From NCBI RefSeq assembly GCF_002834225.1, contig NZ_NNSR01000041.1, forward strand, positions 1-53,956: a stretch of 53,956 bases of DNA. The letters run 5' to 3'. Source of the DNA: Ruminococcus bromii. GTDB taxonomy: Bacteria; Bacillota; Clostridia; Oscillospirales; Acutalibacteraceae. The first letter of the stretch is position 1. Each line of letters opens with the position of its first letter. A program made the translations under genes and the position numbers. Positions 39,960 through 48,981 of this stretch are shown one piece after another. The notes under the pieces are model-generated. The model did no database searches and was not told where the DNA came from. It saw nothing but the letters and a program-made list of their open reading frames with translations.

Positions 39960-40550
39960 ATGTATATTCATGATATTTCAAAGGATACTCTTACAACCGA
40001 GGTATATCCGGGAGATCCGAAAACGGTTGTAACTCCGCTGAGAAGTATGGATGATGAAGAATGCAATCTTTCGCAGATTTCGATGTGTGTTCATGCCGGA
40101 ACACATATTGATGCTCCGCTCCACTTTTGCCCTGACGGCAAAGGGATAACCGATTTAAGGCTCAACACCTTCTACGGAAAATGCACCGTAATAACGGTCA
40201 AGGGCGTTTTGACGGGCGAAGATATGGACAAGCTGTTGCCGTATTGCAGAAAGCGGATACTGTTCAGGGGGAACGGCGATACCTATCTTTCACATTCTGC
40301 CGCAATTGTACTTGCACAAAGCAGAGTGGTGCTTGTCGGTACGGACGCCGAGTCAATCGCTCCGCCGTTTGATGAAGTAAAAACGCACCGTGAACTGGGC
40401 AGAGCAGAAATCGCCGTGCTTGAAAATCTCAATCTTTCGGGGGTTGATGACGGCGAATATGATTTGTGCGCTTTCCCGATTAAGCTCGGCGGTCTTGAGG
40501 CGGCGCCATGCAGGGCGATACTTTTTGAACAGGAAAAAGGATTAAACTAA
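39960..40550 (+). CDS. Cyclase-family metal-dependent hydrolase
   Basis: 196-residue member of the kynurenine formamidase/cyclase family. The metal-binding signature HAGTHIDAPLHF lies near residue 45, and the N-terminus has the family's D(I)S..(D).VYPGDP pattern. These enzymes hydrolyse amides or lactones with a divalent metal; the substrate here is unknown, and no tryptophan-degradation gene is nearby. AGAGGCG precedes the ATG. It is first in a probable operon with a phosphatase and queH, the next gene starting about 10 bases downstream. Confidence 0.85.
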   Translation: MYIHDISKDTLTTEVYPGDPKTVVTPLRSMDDEECNLSQISMCVHAGTHIDAPLHFCPDGKGITDLRLNTFYGKCTVITVKGVLTGEDMDKLLPYCRKRILFRGNGDTYLSHSAAIVLAQSRVVLVGTDAESIAPPFDEVKTHRELGRAEIAVLENLNLSGVDDGEYDLCAFPIKLGGLEAAPCRAILFEQEKGLN

Positions 40551-40560
40551 GGTGATATTT

Positions 40561-41220
40561 ATGGTAAAAATGGTAGTATTTGATCTTGACGGCACACTTA
40601 TAAATTCTCTTACCGATCTTGCTATAAGCGTGAATTATGGCTTGAAGCTTAACAGGCTTGAGGAAAAGCCTGTTGAAAATTATAAAACATATGTCGGAAA
40701 CGGCAGAGAAATGCTCATCAGAAGGGCGATGGGAGATGCGTGGACCGACCACGAGCTTTTTGAAAAGGTCAAGGCTGATTACGACAGACACTATGCCGTC
40801 CATTGCAACGACCACACTGCCGCATATGACGGTTGTGCAGAAATGCTTGAAAAGCTTGCACAAAAAGGTATTAAAACGGGTGTGCTGTCAAACAAACCCG
40901 ATGAATTTGTTGATAAAATGCTAAAAAAAGCATTCCCAAATCACAAGTTTACTCAGGCATGGGGGCAGAAACCGCAGTACAAGACAAAACCCGAGCCTGA
41001 TGCTCTGCTTGCACTCCTCAATATGAGCGGTGTAACTCCCGAAGAATGTTTCTATGTCGGCGACAGCGATGTCGATGTGTTTACGGCAAACAATGCAGGC
41101 ATAAAAATGGCAGGTGTTTCATGGGGATTCAGAGGCAAAAACGAGCTTATGAACGCCGGCGCGCCGTTTGTTGCAGACACAGCCGAAGAACTTTTTGACT
41201 ACATTTGCAAATTTATATAA
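40561..41220 (+). CDS. HAD hydrolase, phosphoglycolate phosphatase-like
   Basis: 219-residue HAD phosphatase. Motif I is FDLDGTLINS near residue 7, motif II the Ser of VLSNKP near 110, motif III the Lys in YKTKPEPD, and motif IV FYVGDSDVD near 167. The helical cap and the motifs match the Gph/PpaX group; the substrate may be phosphoglycolate, pyrophosphate or another phosphoester. The ATG at 40561 follows AAGGTGA by six bases. The 5' gene ends ten bases upstream, and queH begins five bases after the stop. Confidence 0.87.
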   Translation: MVKMVVFDLDGTLINSLTDLAISVNYGLKLNRLEEKPVENYKTYVGNGREMLIRRAMGDAWTDHELFEKVKADYDRHYAVHCNDHTAAYDGCAEMLEKLAQKGIKTGVLSNKPDEFVDKMLKKAFPNHKFTQAWGQKPQYKTKPEPDALLALLNMSGVTPEECFYVGDSDVDVFTANNAGIKMAGVSWGFRGKNELMNAGAPFVADTAEELFDYICKFI

Positions 41221-41224
41221 TAGT

Positions 41225-41854
41225 ATGAACAAGATAAATTATCAGAAAGAACTCGACAGGGTGATTGACAAAATAACGGGGGAGGGAAAAGTCCCAAAGC
41301 TGCTTTTGCATGTGTGCTGCGCCCCGTGTTCGTCATACTGCCTTGAGTATCTTTCAAAATATTTTGATATCACAGTCTATTTTTACAATCCGAATATTTC
41401 GATTGCGGATGAGTATAATTACCGCCTGAACGAAGAAAAGCGTCTTGTGTCGCTTATGCCGTTTGAACATCCTGTAAAGGTGGTCGAGGGCGAATATTTG
41501 CCCAAGGATTACTTTGATTATGTCAAAGGCCTTGAAAATGAACCCGAGGGCGGAAAGCGGTGTGAAAAATGTTTCAGACTGCGACTTGAATCCTCTGCAC
41601 GCTACGCAAAGGAACGCGGCTTTGATTATTTTACAACCACGCTTACAATCAGTCCGCTGAAAAATGCGCAGTTGCTCAATTCAATCGGTGCGGAGCTTGC
41701 CGAGAAGTACGGTGTTCCGTGGCTGTACAGCGACTTCAAAAAGCGTGAAGGCTACAAGCGTTCAATCATCCTTTCAAAAGAATATGACCTCTACCGCCAG
41801 AACTACTGCGGTTGCGTTTTTTCAAAAAGGGATAGTGTTGAAGAGGAAAACTAA
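41225..41854 (+). CDS. queH: Epoxyqueuosine reductase QueH
   Basis: Last step of queuosine synthesis: reduces epoxyqueuosine in tRNA to queuosine. QueH replaces the cobalamin enzyme QueG in many anaerobes. The 209-residue protein has the paired cysteines LLHVCCAPCSSYC near residue 26, RCEKCFRLRL near 114 and NYCGCVFS near the end, which bind iron-sulfur and metal cofactors. The ATG lies five bases after the preceding stop without a clear ribosome binding site, so translation is probably coupled. Other queuosine genes are not in the window. Confidence 0.92.
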   Translation: MNKINYQKELDRVIDKITGEGKVPKLLLHVCCAPCSSYCLEYLSKYFDITVYFYNPNISIADEYNYRLNEEKRLVSLMPFEHPVKVVEGEYLPKDYFDYVKGLENEPEGGKRCEKCFRLRLESSARYAKERGFDYFTTTLTISPLKNAQLLNSIGAELAEKYGVPWLYSDFKKREGYKRSIILSKEYDLYRQNYCGCVFSKRDSVEEEN

Positions 41855-41873
41855 GTTAATACATCAAAAGACA

Positions 41874-41902
41874 AATCCCCGCCGGAATTTCCGACGGGGA
41901 TT
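41874..41902. terminator. Hairpin between queH and ptsI, probable bidirectional terminator
   Basis: Arms AATCCCCG / CGGGGATT with an inner CGGAA / TTCCG stem. T-runs on both sides are imperfect. It lies between two convergent genes. Confidence 0.65.
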
Positions 41903-41955
41903 AATCGTGTTTGCAAATTATTTAACTGAGGTTAACGCATATTAACTTGGTTGCT

Positions 41956-43659
41956 TTACACAACCGATTTGAGGTATTCGACAATTTCCTGCTGTGTACT
42001 CATTTCAAGCACCTTTGCGGTAACTTTGTCTGCCTCTTCTTTTGTCCATGTGGAAATTATTTTTCTCACATTGAGAACTGACGGAGCGGAAACGCTGAAT
42101 TCTGTGAGTCCGAATGAAATAAGCAACGGAATCATCAGCTTGTTTGCGGCAGCCTCACCGCACATTCCGACTGAAATGCCGTTCTGAACACCGCACTCAA
42201 TTGTGCGTTTAATCATTCTGAGAACGCTTGGCTGAAGGGGAGAGTAAGAGAGGTAAGACACATCGTTGTTGCCTCTGTCACAAGCCATTGTGTAGCCTGT
42301 GAGGTCATTTGTGCCGATGCTGAAAAAGTCTGCCTCTTTTGCAAGCATATCTGCGATAACTGCCGCAGACGCTGTTTCAACCATAACACCAACCTGAATG
42401 TTTTCGTTGAAATTTATGCCCATATTGCGTAAATCGGCTTTGCATTCTGCAACAAGCTTTTTGCCCTCACGAAGTTCATCCATAGTTGTGATGAGCGGGA
42501 ACATAATCTTGATGTCACCGAATGCGCTTGCACGCAAAATGGCTTTAATCTGTGATTTAAAAAGTTCACGGTTTTTAAGGCAATATCTGATTGCACGGAA
42601 TCCCATGAACGGATTTTCTTCTTTTTTAAGTCCAAGGTACGGAATGTCCTTGTCACCGCCGATATCAAGTGTTCTGATAATCAGCGACTTGCCCTTTAAG
42701 ATAAGAGCCGCCTTTTTGTAGGCCTCATACTGTTCGTCCTCTGTCGGAATTGAAGTTCTGTCCATGAACAGAAACTCTGTTCTGAAAAGTCCGACACCCT
42801 CGCCGTCTGCGTCAACTGCCTTGACAGCGTCTTCAGGTTTTCCTATGTTGCAGAAAAGTTCATAAACTTCTCCGCTTGCGGATTTTGTTTCTCGTCCCCT
42901 GTAATTTTCAAGCTCTTTGCGTTCTGCAAGAAAAGCGTCACGCTTTTTGGAGTATTCTGCAACTGTGTTATCATCCGGATTAACAATTACAGCACCCTCA
43001 CTGCCGTCAACTACAACTGTGTCGCCGTTTTTCAGGCTTGATGCGACACCCTCAACACTGAGTACGGCAGGAATTTCAAGCGCTCTTGCAAGAATTGCAG
43101 AGTGGGAAGTTGTTCCGCCTGTTTCAGTAATAATGCCTGCTATGTTTTCTTTTACAATACCTGCCGTAACAGAAGGAGTAAGCTCTCTTGCAACAAGCAC
43201 CGTGCCTTTTGGCGCGTCACTTACTTTAATTTCGTTTACTCCGAGAAGAATGCCGAGAACACCGCTCTTGATATCTCTGACATCAGCCGCACGCTGTTTT
43301 GTAAGCTCATCGTCAGCTGCCGAGAACATTGCAATAAACATATCGCACATATGCTCAAGGGCAGATTCTGCACATTGACCGTCTGCAATCAGCTTTTCAA
43401 TTTCACCGCTGAGATACGGATCTCTGATAATCTGAATGTGACCTGCAAGAATTTCTGCCTCTTTTTCACCGGCTGAACTGCGAAGATTTTCTGCCTGTTT
43501 TTCAGTGTTGTAGCAAAAAGCGTCAACTGCTGTCTTAAAACGCTGTGACTCTGCTTCGGTATCTGTTACGGTTCGTGGAGTGTATTCAAGCGAATGTTCT
43601 TCAATAAGCATTACCTTACCGATTCCGATACCCTCGGATGCAGCTGTTCCGTGTAGCAT
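41956..43659 (-). CDS. ptsI: Phosphoenolpyruvate-protein phosphotransferase (PTS enzyme I)
   Basis: Takes phosphate from phosphoenolpyruvate and passes it to HPr, the entry step of PTS sugar uptake. The 567-residue protein has the phosphorylated His186 in GGTTSHSAILAR. The PEP-binding barrel shows GVGLFRTEFLFMDR near residue 270 and FSIGTNDLTGYTMACDR near 430. The ATG at 43659 follows AGAGGTGAAG and gives the standard MLHGTAASEGI start. It is last in the fructose operon, directly after ptsH. Confidence 0.96.
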   Translation of the reverse strand: MLHGTAASEGIGIGKVMLIEEHSLEYTPRTVTDTEAESQRFKTAVDAFCYNTEKQAENLRSSAGEKEAEILAGHIQIIRDPYLSGEIEKLIADGQCAESALEHMCDMFIAMFSAADDELTKQRAADVRDIKSGVLGILLGVNEIKVSDAPKGTVLVARELTPSVTAGIVKENIAGIITETGGTTSHSAILARALEIPAVLSVEGVASSLKNGDTVVVDGSEGAVIVNPDDNTVAEYSKKRDAFLAERKELENYRGRETKSASGEVYELFCNIGKPEDAVKAVDADGEGVGLFRTEFLFMDRTSIPTEDEQYEAYKKAALILKGKSLIIRTLDIGGDKDIPYLGLKKEENPFMGFRAIRYCLKNRELFKSQIKAILRASAFGDIKIMFPLITTMDELREGKKLVAECKADLRNMGINFNENIQVGVMVETASAAVIADMLAKEADFFSIGTNDLTGYTMACDRGNNDVSYLSYSPLQPSVLRMIKRTIECGVQNGISVGMCGEAAANKLMIPLLISFGLTEFSVSAPSVLNVRKIISTWTKEEADKVTAKVLEMSTQQEIVEYLKSVV

Positions 43660-43693
43660 AATCTTCACCTCTTGTAACTGTTTGTCCGTTGTC

Positions 43694-43957
43694 TTACTCG
43701 CCAAGACCGCTCTCTATGAGCTGTGTTGCTTCTGCAAGCGCTTCGTTTTCGTCAGCTCCGTCGCAAACAATCTCAATGTCGCTGCCGCACTTGATGCAGG
43801 CTGCAATAATGTTGAGAAGGCTCTTTGCGTTGTACTGATTGCCGTTGAATTTGATTGTTACATCACAGCTGTATTTGCCCATAGCTGTTGCAAAAACCGA
43901 TGCCGGACGCATATGGAATCCCTGCGCATTTGTGAGTACGAGTTCTTTTGATACCAT
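43694..43957 (-). CDS. ptsH: HPr phosphocarrier protein
   Basis: 87 residues. His15 in GFHMRPAS accepts phosphate from enzyme I and hands it to fructose EIIA. Ser46 in NAKSLLNIIAACIKCG is the HPr-kinase site. The ATG at 43957 follows AAAGGAG. It sits between fruA and ptsI, so this operon carries its own general PTS proteins. Another HPr is encoded at 23224-23487, and the two differ in sequence. Confidence 0.94.
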   Translation of the reverse strand: MVSKELVLTNAQGFHMRPASVFATAMGKYSCDVTIKFNGNQYNAKSLLNIIAACIKCGSDIEIVCDGADENEALAEATQLIESGLGE

Positions 43958-44039
43958 AATAAAATCTCCTTTATAAAATAAATTTGTGTTTTGAAGTTTT
44001 GAATCTAATGTCGTGAAAGTTCTTTGAGTTTTGAGGGGT

Positions 44040-44063
44040 GGCACCGGCTTTTACACCGGTGCC
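44040..44063 (-). other. Intercistronic hairpin between fruA and ptsH
   Basis: Perfect 8-bp stem GGCACCGG / CCGGTGCC with an 8-base loop and no T-run. It may stabilise or process the mRNA, setting different levels of fruA and ptsH. Confidence 0.55.
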
Positions 44064-44104
44064 GAGGAACAAAACATTTCAAAAAACGGGTAATAGCAAA
44101 TTAA

Positions 44105-46030
44105 TTATTTTTTAATCGGTCTTTTGAGAAGTGCAAGCATAAACATTGAAACTACTGCACCGATTGCAAGAGCAAGGAGGTAGAAATACCATGTACCCTG
44201 CATTGTTGCGAATACGAAGATACCGCCGTGAGGAGCCATAAGCTTACAGCCAAAGAGAGCTGAAAGTGCGCCTGCTACTGCAGAACCAACGATACATGAA
44301 GGGATAACCTGAAGCGGATGACCTGCTGCGTAAGGAATTGCACCTTCTGAGATGAATGAAAGTCCCATTATATAGTTTACGGGAGCATTCTTTCTTTCTT
44401 CATCTGTCCAACGATTCTTGAAGAATGTGTTTGAAAGAGCGACTGCGATTGGAGGAACCATACCGCCGATCATAACTGCTGCCATAATGATGTATGCCTG
44501 ATCGTCTGCGTTTGCAAGGTTAAGTGTTGCGAATGCATAAGCTGCCTTGTTGAAAGGACCGCCCATGTCGATAGACATCATACCTGCGAGGAGCGCACAG
44601 AGCGGAACCATCATTGCAGGGTTAGAGGCAATAGCGTTAAGGCCGTTTGACATACCTGAGTTAATCATACCCATGAACGGGTTGACTGCGCACATTACAA
44701 CGAGAATACCGCCGAGTCCGAGAAGCGGATAGATGAGAACGGGCTTGATACCCTCAAGAGCCTTAGGCATCTTATCGCACATTTTTTCAATACCGAGCAT
44801 TAAGTAACCGCCTACGAAACCTGCGAGCAAGCCGCCGAGGAAGCCTGACGGAACTGTTTCTGCAGCGGCAGGATCCATAAAGGTTGCGCCTGATGTTGCA
44901 AGGAAACCGCCTACAAGACCAACGAGAAGACCGGGACGGTCTGCAATTGACATTGCGATAAAGCCTGAAAGGATAGGAACCATAAGGTTAAATGCCACAC
45001 CGCCGAGTGTTTTAAACCATGCGGCTGCAGGAGTTACCGTACCGAATGCACTGCCAACCTCCTGTGCGTTAACACCGCATGCAATATCAATGAGGAATGC
45101 GATTGCAATGAAGATACCGCCTGCTACAACGAACGGGAGCATATGTGATACACCGTTCATAAGGTGACCGTAAGCGCCGCCTCTCTTCCTTGGAGCATCT
45201 GCAGAACCGCCTTTGTGATGATATACGGGAACTTCTTTGTTTACAATCTTGTTGATAAGCTCTTCCGGCTTATGAATACCGTCTGAAACGGCACACTGTA
45301 AAACGGGCTTGCCGTCAAAACGGGCAAGATTTATTGTGATGTCAGCGGCAATGATGATACCGTCGCAGTTTGCAATTTCTTCTTCGGTAAGCACATTCTT
45401 TGCACCGCCTGAACCGTTTGTTTCAACCTTAATCGGAATGTTAAGGCTGTCGCCGGCTTTCTGGAGTGATTCAGCCGCCATATAAGTATGAGCAATACCT
45501 GTTGGACAAGCTGTGATAGCAAGAACTCTGTAACCCTTCTTTGCAGGAACTTCTGCCTTTGGTTCATCGGGGAACTTCTCTTTTTCTCTTGCGTCAATAA
45601 TCGAGATGAATTCTTCCGGAGTTTTTGCGGCTTTAAGCTTTGCGGTAAAATCTTCATGCATCAAAAGCTGCATAAGTCTTGCAAGAACTTCAAGATGAAC
45701 ATCACCGTCTGTTGTTGCGGCAATCATAAAGAGCAGCTTACAGGGCTTACCGTCGGGCGAGTCATAATCAACACCGTCTGGAACTGTGATAGCCGTGAGG
45801 GCGGGAGCTTTTACAGCTTCGCTCTTGGCATGGGGAATTGCAACCTCCATACCTACAGCTGTTGTGCCGAGTTCTTCACGGTTGAGGATTCCCTCTTTGT
45901 AGGCTTTAACATCCTTGAGGTTTCCGCACTTTTCATGTAATGAAACAAGTTTGTCAATTGCTTCGCTCTTGTCGGCAACTTTAACGCCGAGAGCAATACC
46001 CGATTTTTTTAATAAATCTGTGATACGCAT
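44105..46030 (-). CDS. fruA: Fructose PTS transporter, EIIABC
   Basis: Imports fructose and phosphorylates it to fructose 1-phosphate. The 641-residue chain is ordered A-B-C. The EIIA domain has the active His67 in EVAIPHAKSE. The EIIB domain has Cys175 in ITACPTGIAHTYMAAE. The EIIC membrane domain, from about residue 290 to the end, has some nine or ten hydrophobic segments and the GAIPYAAGHPLQVIPS stretch. It follows fruK by 19 bases. Confidence 0.95.
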   Translation of the reverse strand: MRITDLLKKSGIALGVKVADKSEAIDKLVSLHEKCGNLKDVKAYKEGILNREELGTTAVGMEVAIPHAKSEAVKAPALTAITVPDGVDYDSPDGKPCKLLFMIAATTDGDVHLEVLARLMQLLMHEDFTAKLKAAKTPEEFISIIDAREKEKFPDEPKAEVPAKKGYRVLAITACPTGIAHTYMAAESLQKAGDSLNIPIKVETNGSGGAKNVLTEEEIANCDGIIIAADITINLARFDGKPVLQCAVSDGIHKPEELINKIVNKEVPVYHHKGGSADAPRKRGGAYGHLMNGVSHMLPFVVAGGIFIAIAFLIDIACGVNAQEVGSAFGTVTPAAAWFKTLGGVAFNLMVPILSGFIAMSIADRPGLLVGLVGGFLATSGATFMDPAAAETVPSGFLGGLLAGFVGGYLMLGIEKMCDKMPKALEGIKPVLIYPLLGLGGILVVMCAVNPFMGMINSGMSNGLNAIASNPAMMVPLCALLAGMMSIDMGGPFNKAAYAFATLNLANADDQAYIIMAAVMIGGMVPPIAVALSNTFFKNRWTDEERKNAPVNYIMGLSFISEGAIPYAAGHPLQVIPSCIVGSAVAGALSALFGCKLMAPHGGIFVFATMQGTWYFYLLALAIGAVVSMFMLALLKRPIKK

Positions 46031-46049
46031 ATTTTTCTCTCCTTTTTAA

Positions 46050-46952
46050 TTAAAATTTTGCAAGCAATTCATTTATTTTTTCTTTTGTGGCAAGTCCGTC
46101 AAGAAATGCCGTTGCATTTCCGCACACACTGCCCAATTTCAGCGCATAGGGGTAGCTTTTTGTCTTTTCATATCCTGCCACAAAGCCTGCTACCATTGAG
46201 TCTCCCGAACCGACTGTGTTAATTACCTTTTCTTTGAGGACTCCTGCTTTGTGTCTTTTTCCAAATTCGTCAATGAGCATTGCTCCGTCACCGCCGAGTG
46301 AAATCAAAACATTTTTTGCACCGAGTTTCTGCAACTCTTTTGCATACTTTTCAATATCATCCTCGGTGTTGATTTCAACTCCGAACATTTCGGAAAGTTC
46401 CTGTCTGTTCGGCTTGATGAGGAACGGCTTGTACTTGAGTGCGTTGAGTAAAAGTTTTTTTGTTGCGTCAACTACAATTCGTACATCCTTGCCCTTGATT
46501 CTTTCAAGGATTCTTTCATAAACATCATCAGGCATCGTATTCGGAATGTTTCCTGCAATTACGATTGTGTCGCCGTCGGATATTCTGTCGATTTTTGAAA
46601 ACAGCCTTTCAAGTTCGCCTTCACTTATGTGAGGTCCCTGACAATTGATTTCTGTTTCAACGCCGGCTTTGATTTTTATGTTGATTCTTGAAATTCCACT
46701 TTCAAGCTTAATAAAGTCGGTGATAATCCTGTCGTTGCGAATACCCTTTTCAATGGCGTCACCCGTAAAGCCTGCAACAAATCCGAATGCCGTACTTTCA
46801 AGGTCAAGCTCTGCAAGTACGCATGAAACATTGATTCCCTTACCTCCGTAGTAATATTCTTCGGCGGTTGTTCGGTTTGTTATTCCCGGAACAAGCGAAT
46901 CAAGTCTGACAATGTAGTCAATTGACGGATTAAGCGTTACGGTGTAAATCAT
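46050..46952 (-). CDS. fruK: 1-Phosphofructokinase
   Basis: Converts fructose 1-phosphate to fructose 1,6-bisphosphate with ATP. The 300-residue protein is of the PfkB family: MIYTVTLNPSIDYIV at the start, YYGGKGINVS near residue 35, and the ATP-site/catalytic motif NTVGSGDSMVAGF near 250. AAAGGAGGT precedes the ATG. The gene overlaps the end of fruR by 23 bases. Confidence 0.94.
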   Translation of the reverse strand: MIYTVTLNPSIDYIVRLDSLVPGITNRTTAEEYYYGGKGINVSCVLAELDLESTAFGFVAGFTGDAIEKGIRNDRIITDFIKLESGISRINIKIKAGVETEINCQGPHISEGELERLFSKIDRISDGDTIVIAGNIPNTMPDDVYERILERIKGKDVRIVVDATKKLLLNALKYKPFLIKPNRQELSEMFGVEINTEDDIEKYAKELQKLGAKNVLISLGGDGAMLIDEFGKRHKAGVLKEKVINTVGSGDSMVAGFVAGYEKTKSYPYALKLGSVCGNATAFLDGLATKEKINELLAKF

Positions 46953-47697
46953 TTTTTACCTCCTTTATCACCGTTACCTGCGAAAAGTCCGGCGTAGGCA
47001 GTTTGTCGGTGATTATACAACATTTTTGCAGAGGGGCAAATGTTACAGGATACACCCTGCGAAATTTTGAATGGTCTGCAAGAACAAATGCCATATAAGA
47101 TTTGTTGATTGCCGTTTCCTTTATATGACCTTCTTCAATGTCAGGTGTTGTGAATCCCGAACTGATGTCAATTCCGTTTGCTCCCATAAAAGCTTTTGTA
47201 AAGTTAAAGCAGTTTATGCTTTTTATTGCTTCGGCACCCACAACAGCCTCGGTAAGCGGTTTTATTTTTCCGCCTACTATATATGTCTGCATACCCTTGT
47301 GGATAAGCATTCTGGCGTGTGTTATGCCGTTTGTAACATATGTTGCGTTTGTATTTGTAATGTGGTCAACAAGCTTTAATGTTGTTGTTCCTGCGTCAAT
47401 ATAAACAAAGTCAGAGTCATGGATAAGCTTTGCACAGTATTCTGCAACCAGATCTTTTTCATCGCTCATAACGGTTTCACGATTGCTTACCGCATCTTCA
47501 AAAATACCCTCGTTTCTGGTGATTGAAGTTGCACCGCCGAAAACTTTGGTGAGCTTTCCCATCTCATCAAGAGCGGAAAGATCTCTTCTTATTGTTGACT
47601 CGGATGAGTCAAGCAACTTTGTTAATTCCGACACCGTGACCGAATTTTTTTCTTCGAGCAAATCAAGTATTGCACGATATCTGTCCTGTGTAAGCAT
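46930..47697 (-). CDS. fruR: DeoR-family transcriptional regulator of the fructose operon
   Basis: 255-residue repressor-type protein. The N-terminal helix-turn-helix is VTVSELTKLLDSSESTIRRDL near residue 20, with the DeoR signature continuing DEMGKLTKVFGGA. The C-terminal sugar-phosphate-sensing domain has YIDAGTTTLKL near residue 92; fructose 1-phosphate is the expected effector. The ATG at 47697 follows GAGGTG; a GTG three codons earlier is less likely. First gene of the operon, preceded by its own promoter and several TTGACT hexamers. Confidence 0.92.
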   Translation of the reverse strand: MLTQDRYRAILDLLEEKNSVTVSELTKLLDSSESTIRRDLSALDEMGKLTKVFGGATSITRNEGIFEDAVSNRETVMSDEKDLVAEYCAKLIHDSDFVYIDAGTTTLKLVDHITNTNATYVTNGITHARMLIHKGMQTYIVGGKIKPLTEAVVGAEAIKSINCFNFTKAFMGANGIDISSGFTTPDIEEGHIKETAINKSYMAFVLADHSKFRRVYPVTFAPLQKCCIITDKLPTPDFSQVTVIKEVKNDLHRNA

Positions 47698-47709
47698 TAT
47701 CCTCACCTC

Positions 47710-47932
47710 TTGACTATATTATAACACCCGTTTCTTAAAAGTCAAGCAAAATCGGTCAAAAAAATTCAAAAAAATTAAAGACAGCAAAATTAGCTAACAA
47801 AAAAGTGTCGAGCGTTATTTAAAAACAGTATAATTTTACCGTTTTTGCAATTAAAATTGGTGTTTTTGATTATCTCCATTCAAAATCAGTCAAATTAATT
47901 ATTTTGACTATAATTCTTTTAGCGTGTTGACT
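47710..47932. promoter_or_regulatory. Cluster of TTGACT hexamers, possible FruR operators
   Basis: TTGACT occurs on the plus strand at 47710-47715, 47904-47909 and 47927-47932, and on the minus strand at 47740-47745 and 47888-47893. The first plus/minus pair brackets the promoter as an inverted repeat. Another forms AGTCAAA / TTTGACT 8 bp apart. The rest of this ~370-bp gap is AT-rich with no gene seen. Confidence 0.45.
47718..47745 (-). promoter_or_regulatory. Promoter of the fructose operon
   Basis: On the minus strand TTGACT (47740-47745), a 16-bp spacer and TATAAT (47718-47723), about 20 bp from the fruR start codon. Confidence 0.8.
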
Positions 47933-47971
47933 GCAAGGTGTTTTTATACTACAATATTAATTGTTGTGTAC

Positions 47972-48000
47972 AAAAAAAGCCTGCAAGTTTTTTGCAGGCT
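47972..48000 (-). terminator. Rho-independent terminator of the Crp/Fnr-type gene
   Basis: On the minus strand AGCCTGCAA / TTGCAGGCT, then seven T. Confidence 0.92.
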
Positions 48001-48069
48001 CAAAACGGCGAAATCACGCATTTATATTTTTTGTTTTTTATGTTTTTTTATACATATATATGTCATATG

Positions 48070-48711
48070 TCATTCTGACAAATCTTCAATGACTGTGATT
48101 TTTCGCTTTTCGGAGATTATAATATTTTCCTCATTCATCTTTTTTATTTCACGCATCATTGCACTTCGGTCAACAGAAAGGTAATCTGCAAGGTCGGAAA
48201 GAGGGAGAGGAAGATAAAAGGTGTTTTTTCCTTTTTCGGTTTTAATGTATTCAAAAAAAGTCAAAAGCTTGCTCCTCAGCGTCTGCTGACAGAGAATGTC
48301 TGTGTGAGCAAGACTTTTTTTATGAGATTTTTTGATGTATGCACTTATAATCCGCTGGTGTTTACTGCAATGCTTTTCACAACAGGCTGTAAATTTTGAG
48401 TATTTCACGAAATCAATTTTGCAGTTTGTTTTGGCACTCAGATAAAAAATTCTGTTGTCTGATTCGGGTACAATGCAGGTGACGATTATGTCGCCCTTTT
48501 CATAAAAAGAAATAATTCTCCGCTGATTTTCGGCATTGTCGGTTGTCAGATAAACAGTTCCTTCTTTTATGATGCAAATTGTGTCATTTTCGGGTGAATA
48601 TGTAGTTATGATTTCACCCCTTTTATACTCTCTTTCAATAGGTTTAAAACACTCGTTTATCCCGATGAAATCTGATTTTTTAAGCCTTGCACCGCCTATT
48701 TCTTCTATCAT
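48070..48711 (-). CDS. Crp/Fnr-family transcriptional regulator
   Basis: 213-residue regulator. The N-terminal half is a cyclic-nucleotide-binding-like barrel (EYKRGEIITTYSPENDTICIIKEG), without an evident cAMP phosphate-binding cassette. A central helix leads to a C-terminal winged helix (LADYLSVDRSAMMREIKKM near residue 175). The cysteines at CCEKHCSKH are suggestive but not spaced as in classic FNR clusters, so an oxygen-sensing role is only a guess. The ATG at 48711 follows GGAGTG. It has its own promoter and terminator and diverges from nrdD, which makes control of the anaerobic reductase genes possible but unproven. Confidence 0.87.
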   Translation of the reverse strand: MIEEIGGARLKKSDFIGINECFKPIEREYKRGEIITTYSPENDTICIIKEGTVYLTTDNAENQRRIISFYEKGDIIVTCIVPESDNRIFYLSAKTNCKIDFVKYSKFTACCEKHCSKHQRIISAYIKKSHKKSLAHTDILCQQTLRSKLLTFFEYIKTEKGKNTFYLPLPLSDLADYLSVDRSAMMREIKKMNEENIIISEKRKITVIEDLSE

Positions 48712-48764
48712 TTGCAACACTCCATAATGTGTGGCGTTTTTTGTCTTGCCACAAGATATAGTAT

Positions 48765-48793
48765 AGTATATCACATAATTGTTGCCTGTGCAA
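48765..48793 (-). promoter_or_regulatory. Promoter of the Crp/Fnr-type gene
   Basis: On the minus strand TTGCAC (48788-48793), a 17-bp spacer and TATACT (48765-48770). Confidence 0.65.
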
Positions 48794-48834
48794 CAGTATT
48801 TATATTGCAATTATTGTATAATTGGTCTTACATC

Positions 48835-48857
48835 GCAAGGGAAGTTTGGTTCCTTGC
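48835..48857 (+). promoter_or_regulatory. Hairpin in the nrdD leader
   Basis: GCAAGGGAA pairs with TTCCTTGC (one bulged G), about 15 bases after a TATAAT at 48817-48822 that may be the nrdD -10 box. Possible 5' UTR regulatory or stabilising element; no NrdR box was found. Confidence 0.4.
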
Positions 48858-48981
48858 AATTTTATTACACAACGCATTTTTTAAACGGCATTATTGAAAA
48901 ATTTATTTTTTTATTCGGATTAACAGATATAGGATATTTTTACCAAGGAAGTACCGCAAAATAATAAAAAGGGGAAGGATT

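Noticed and set aside
47927..47955. Plus-strand promoter TTGACT / TACAAT upstream of the Crp/Fnr gene
   Set aside because: The hexamers and 17-bp spacing are reasonable, but the only thing downstream on that strand is the terminator of the opposing gene. It is more likely fortuitous or a binding-site cluster.
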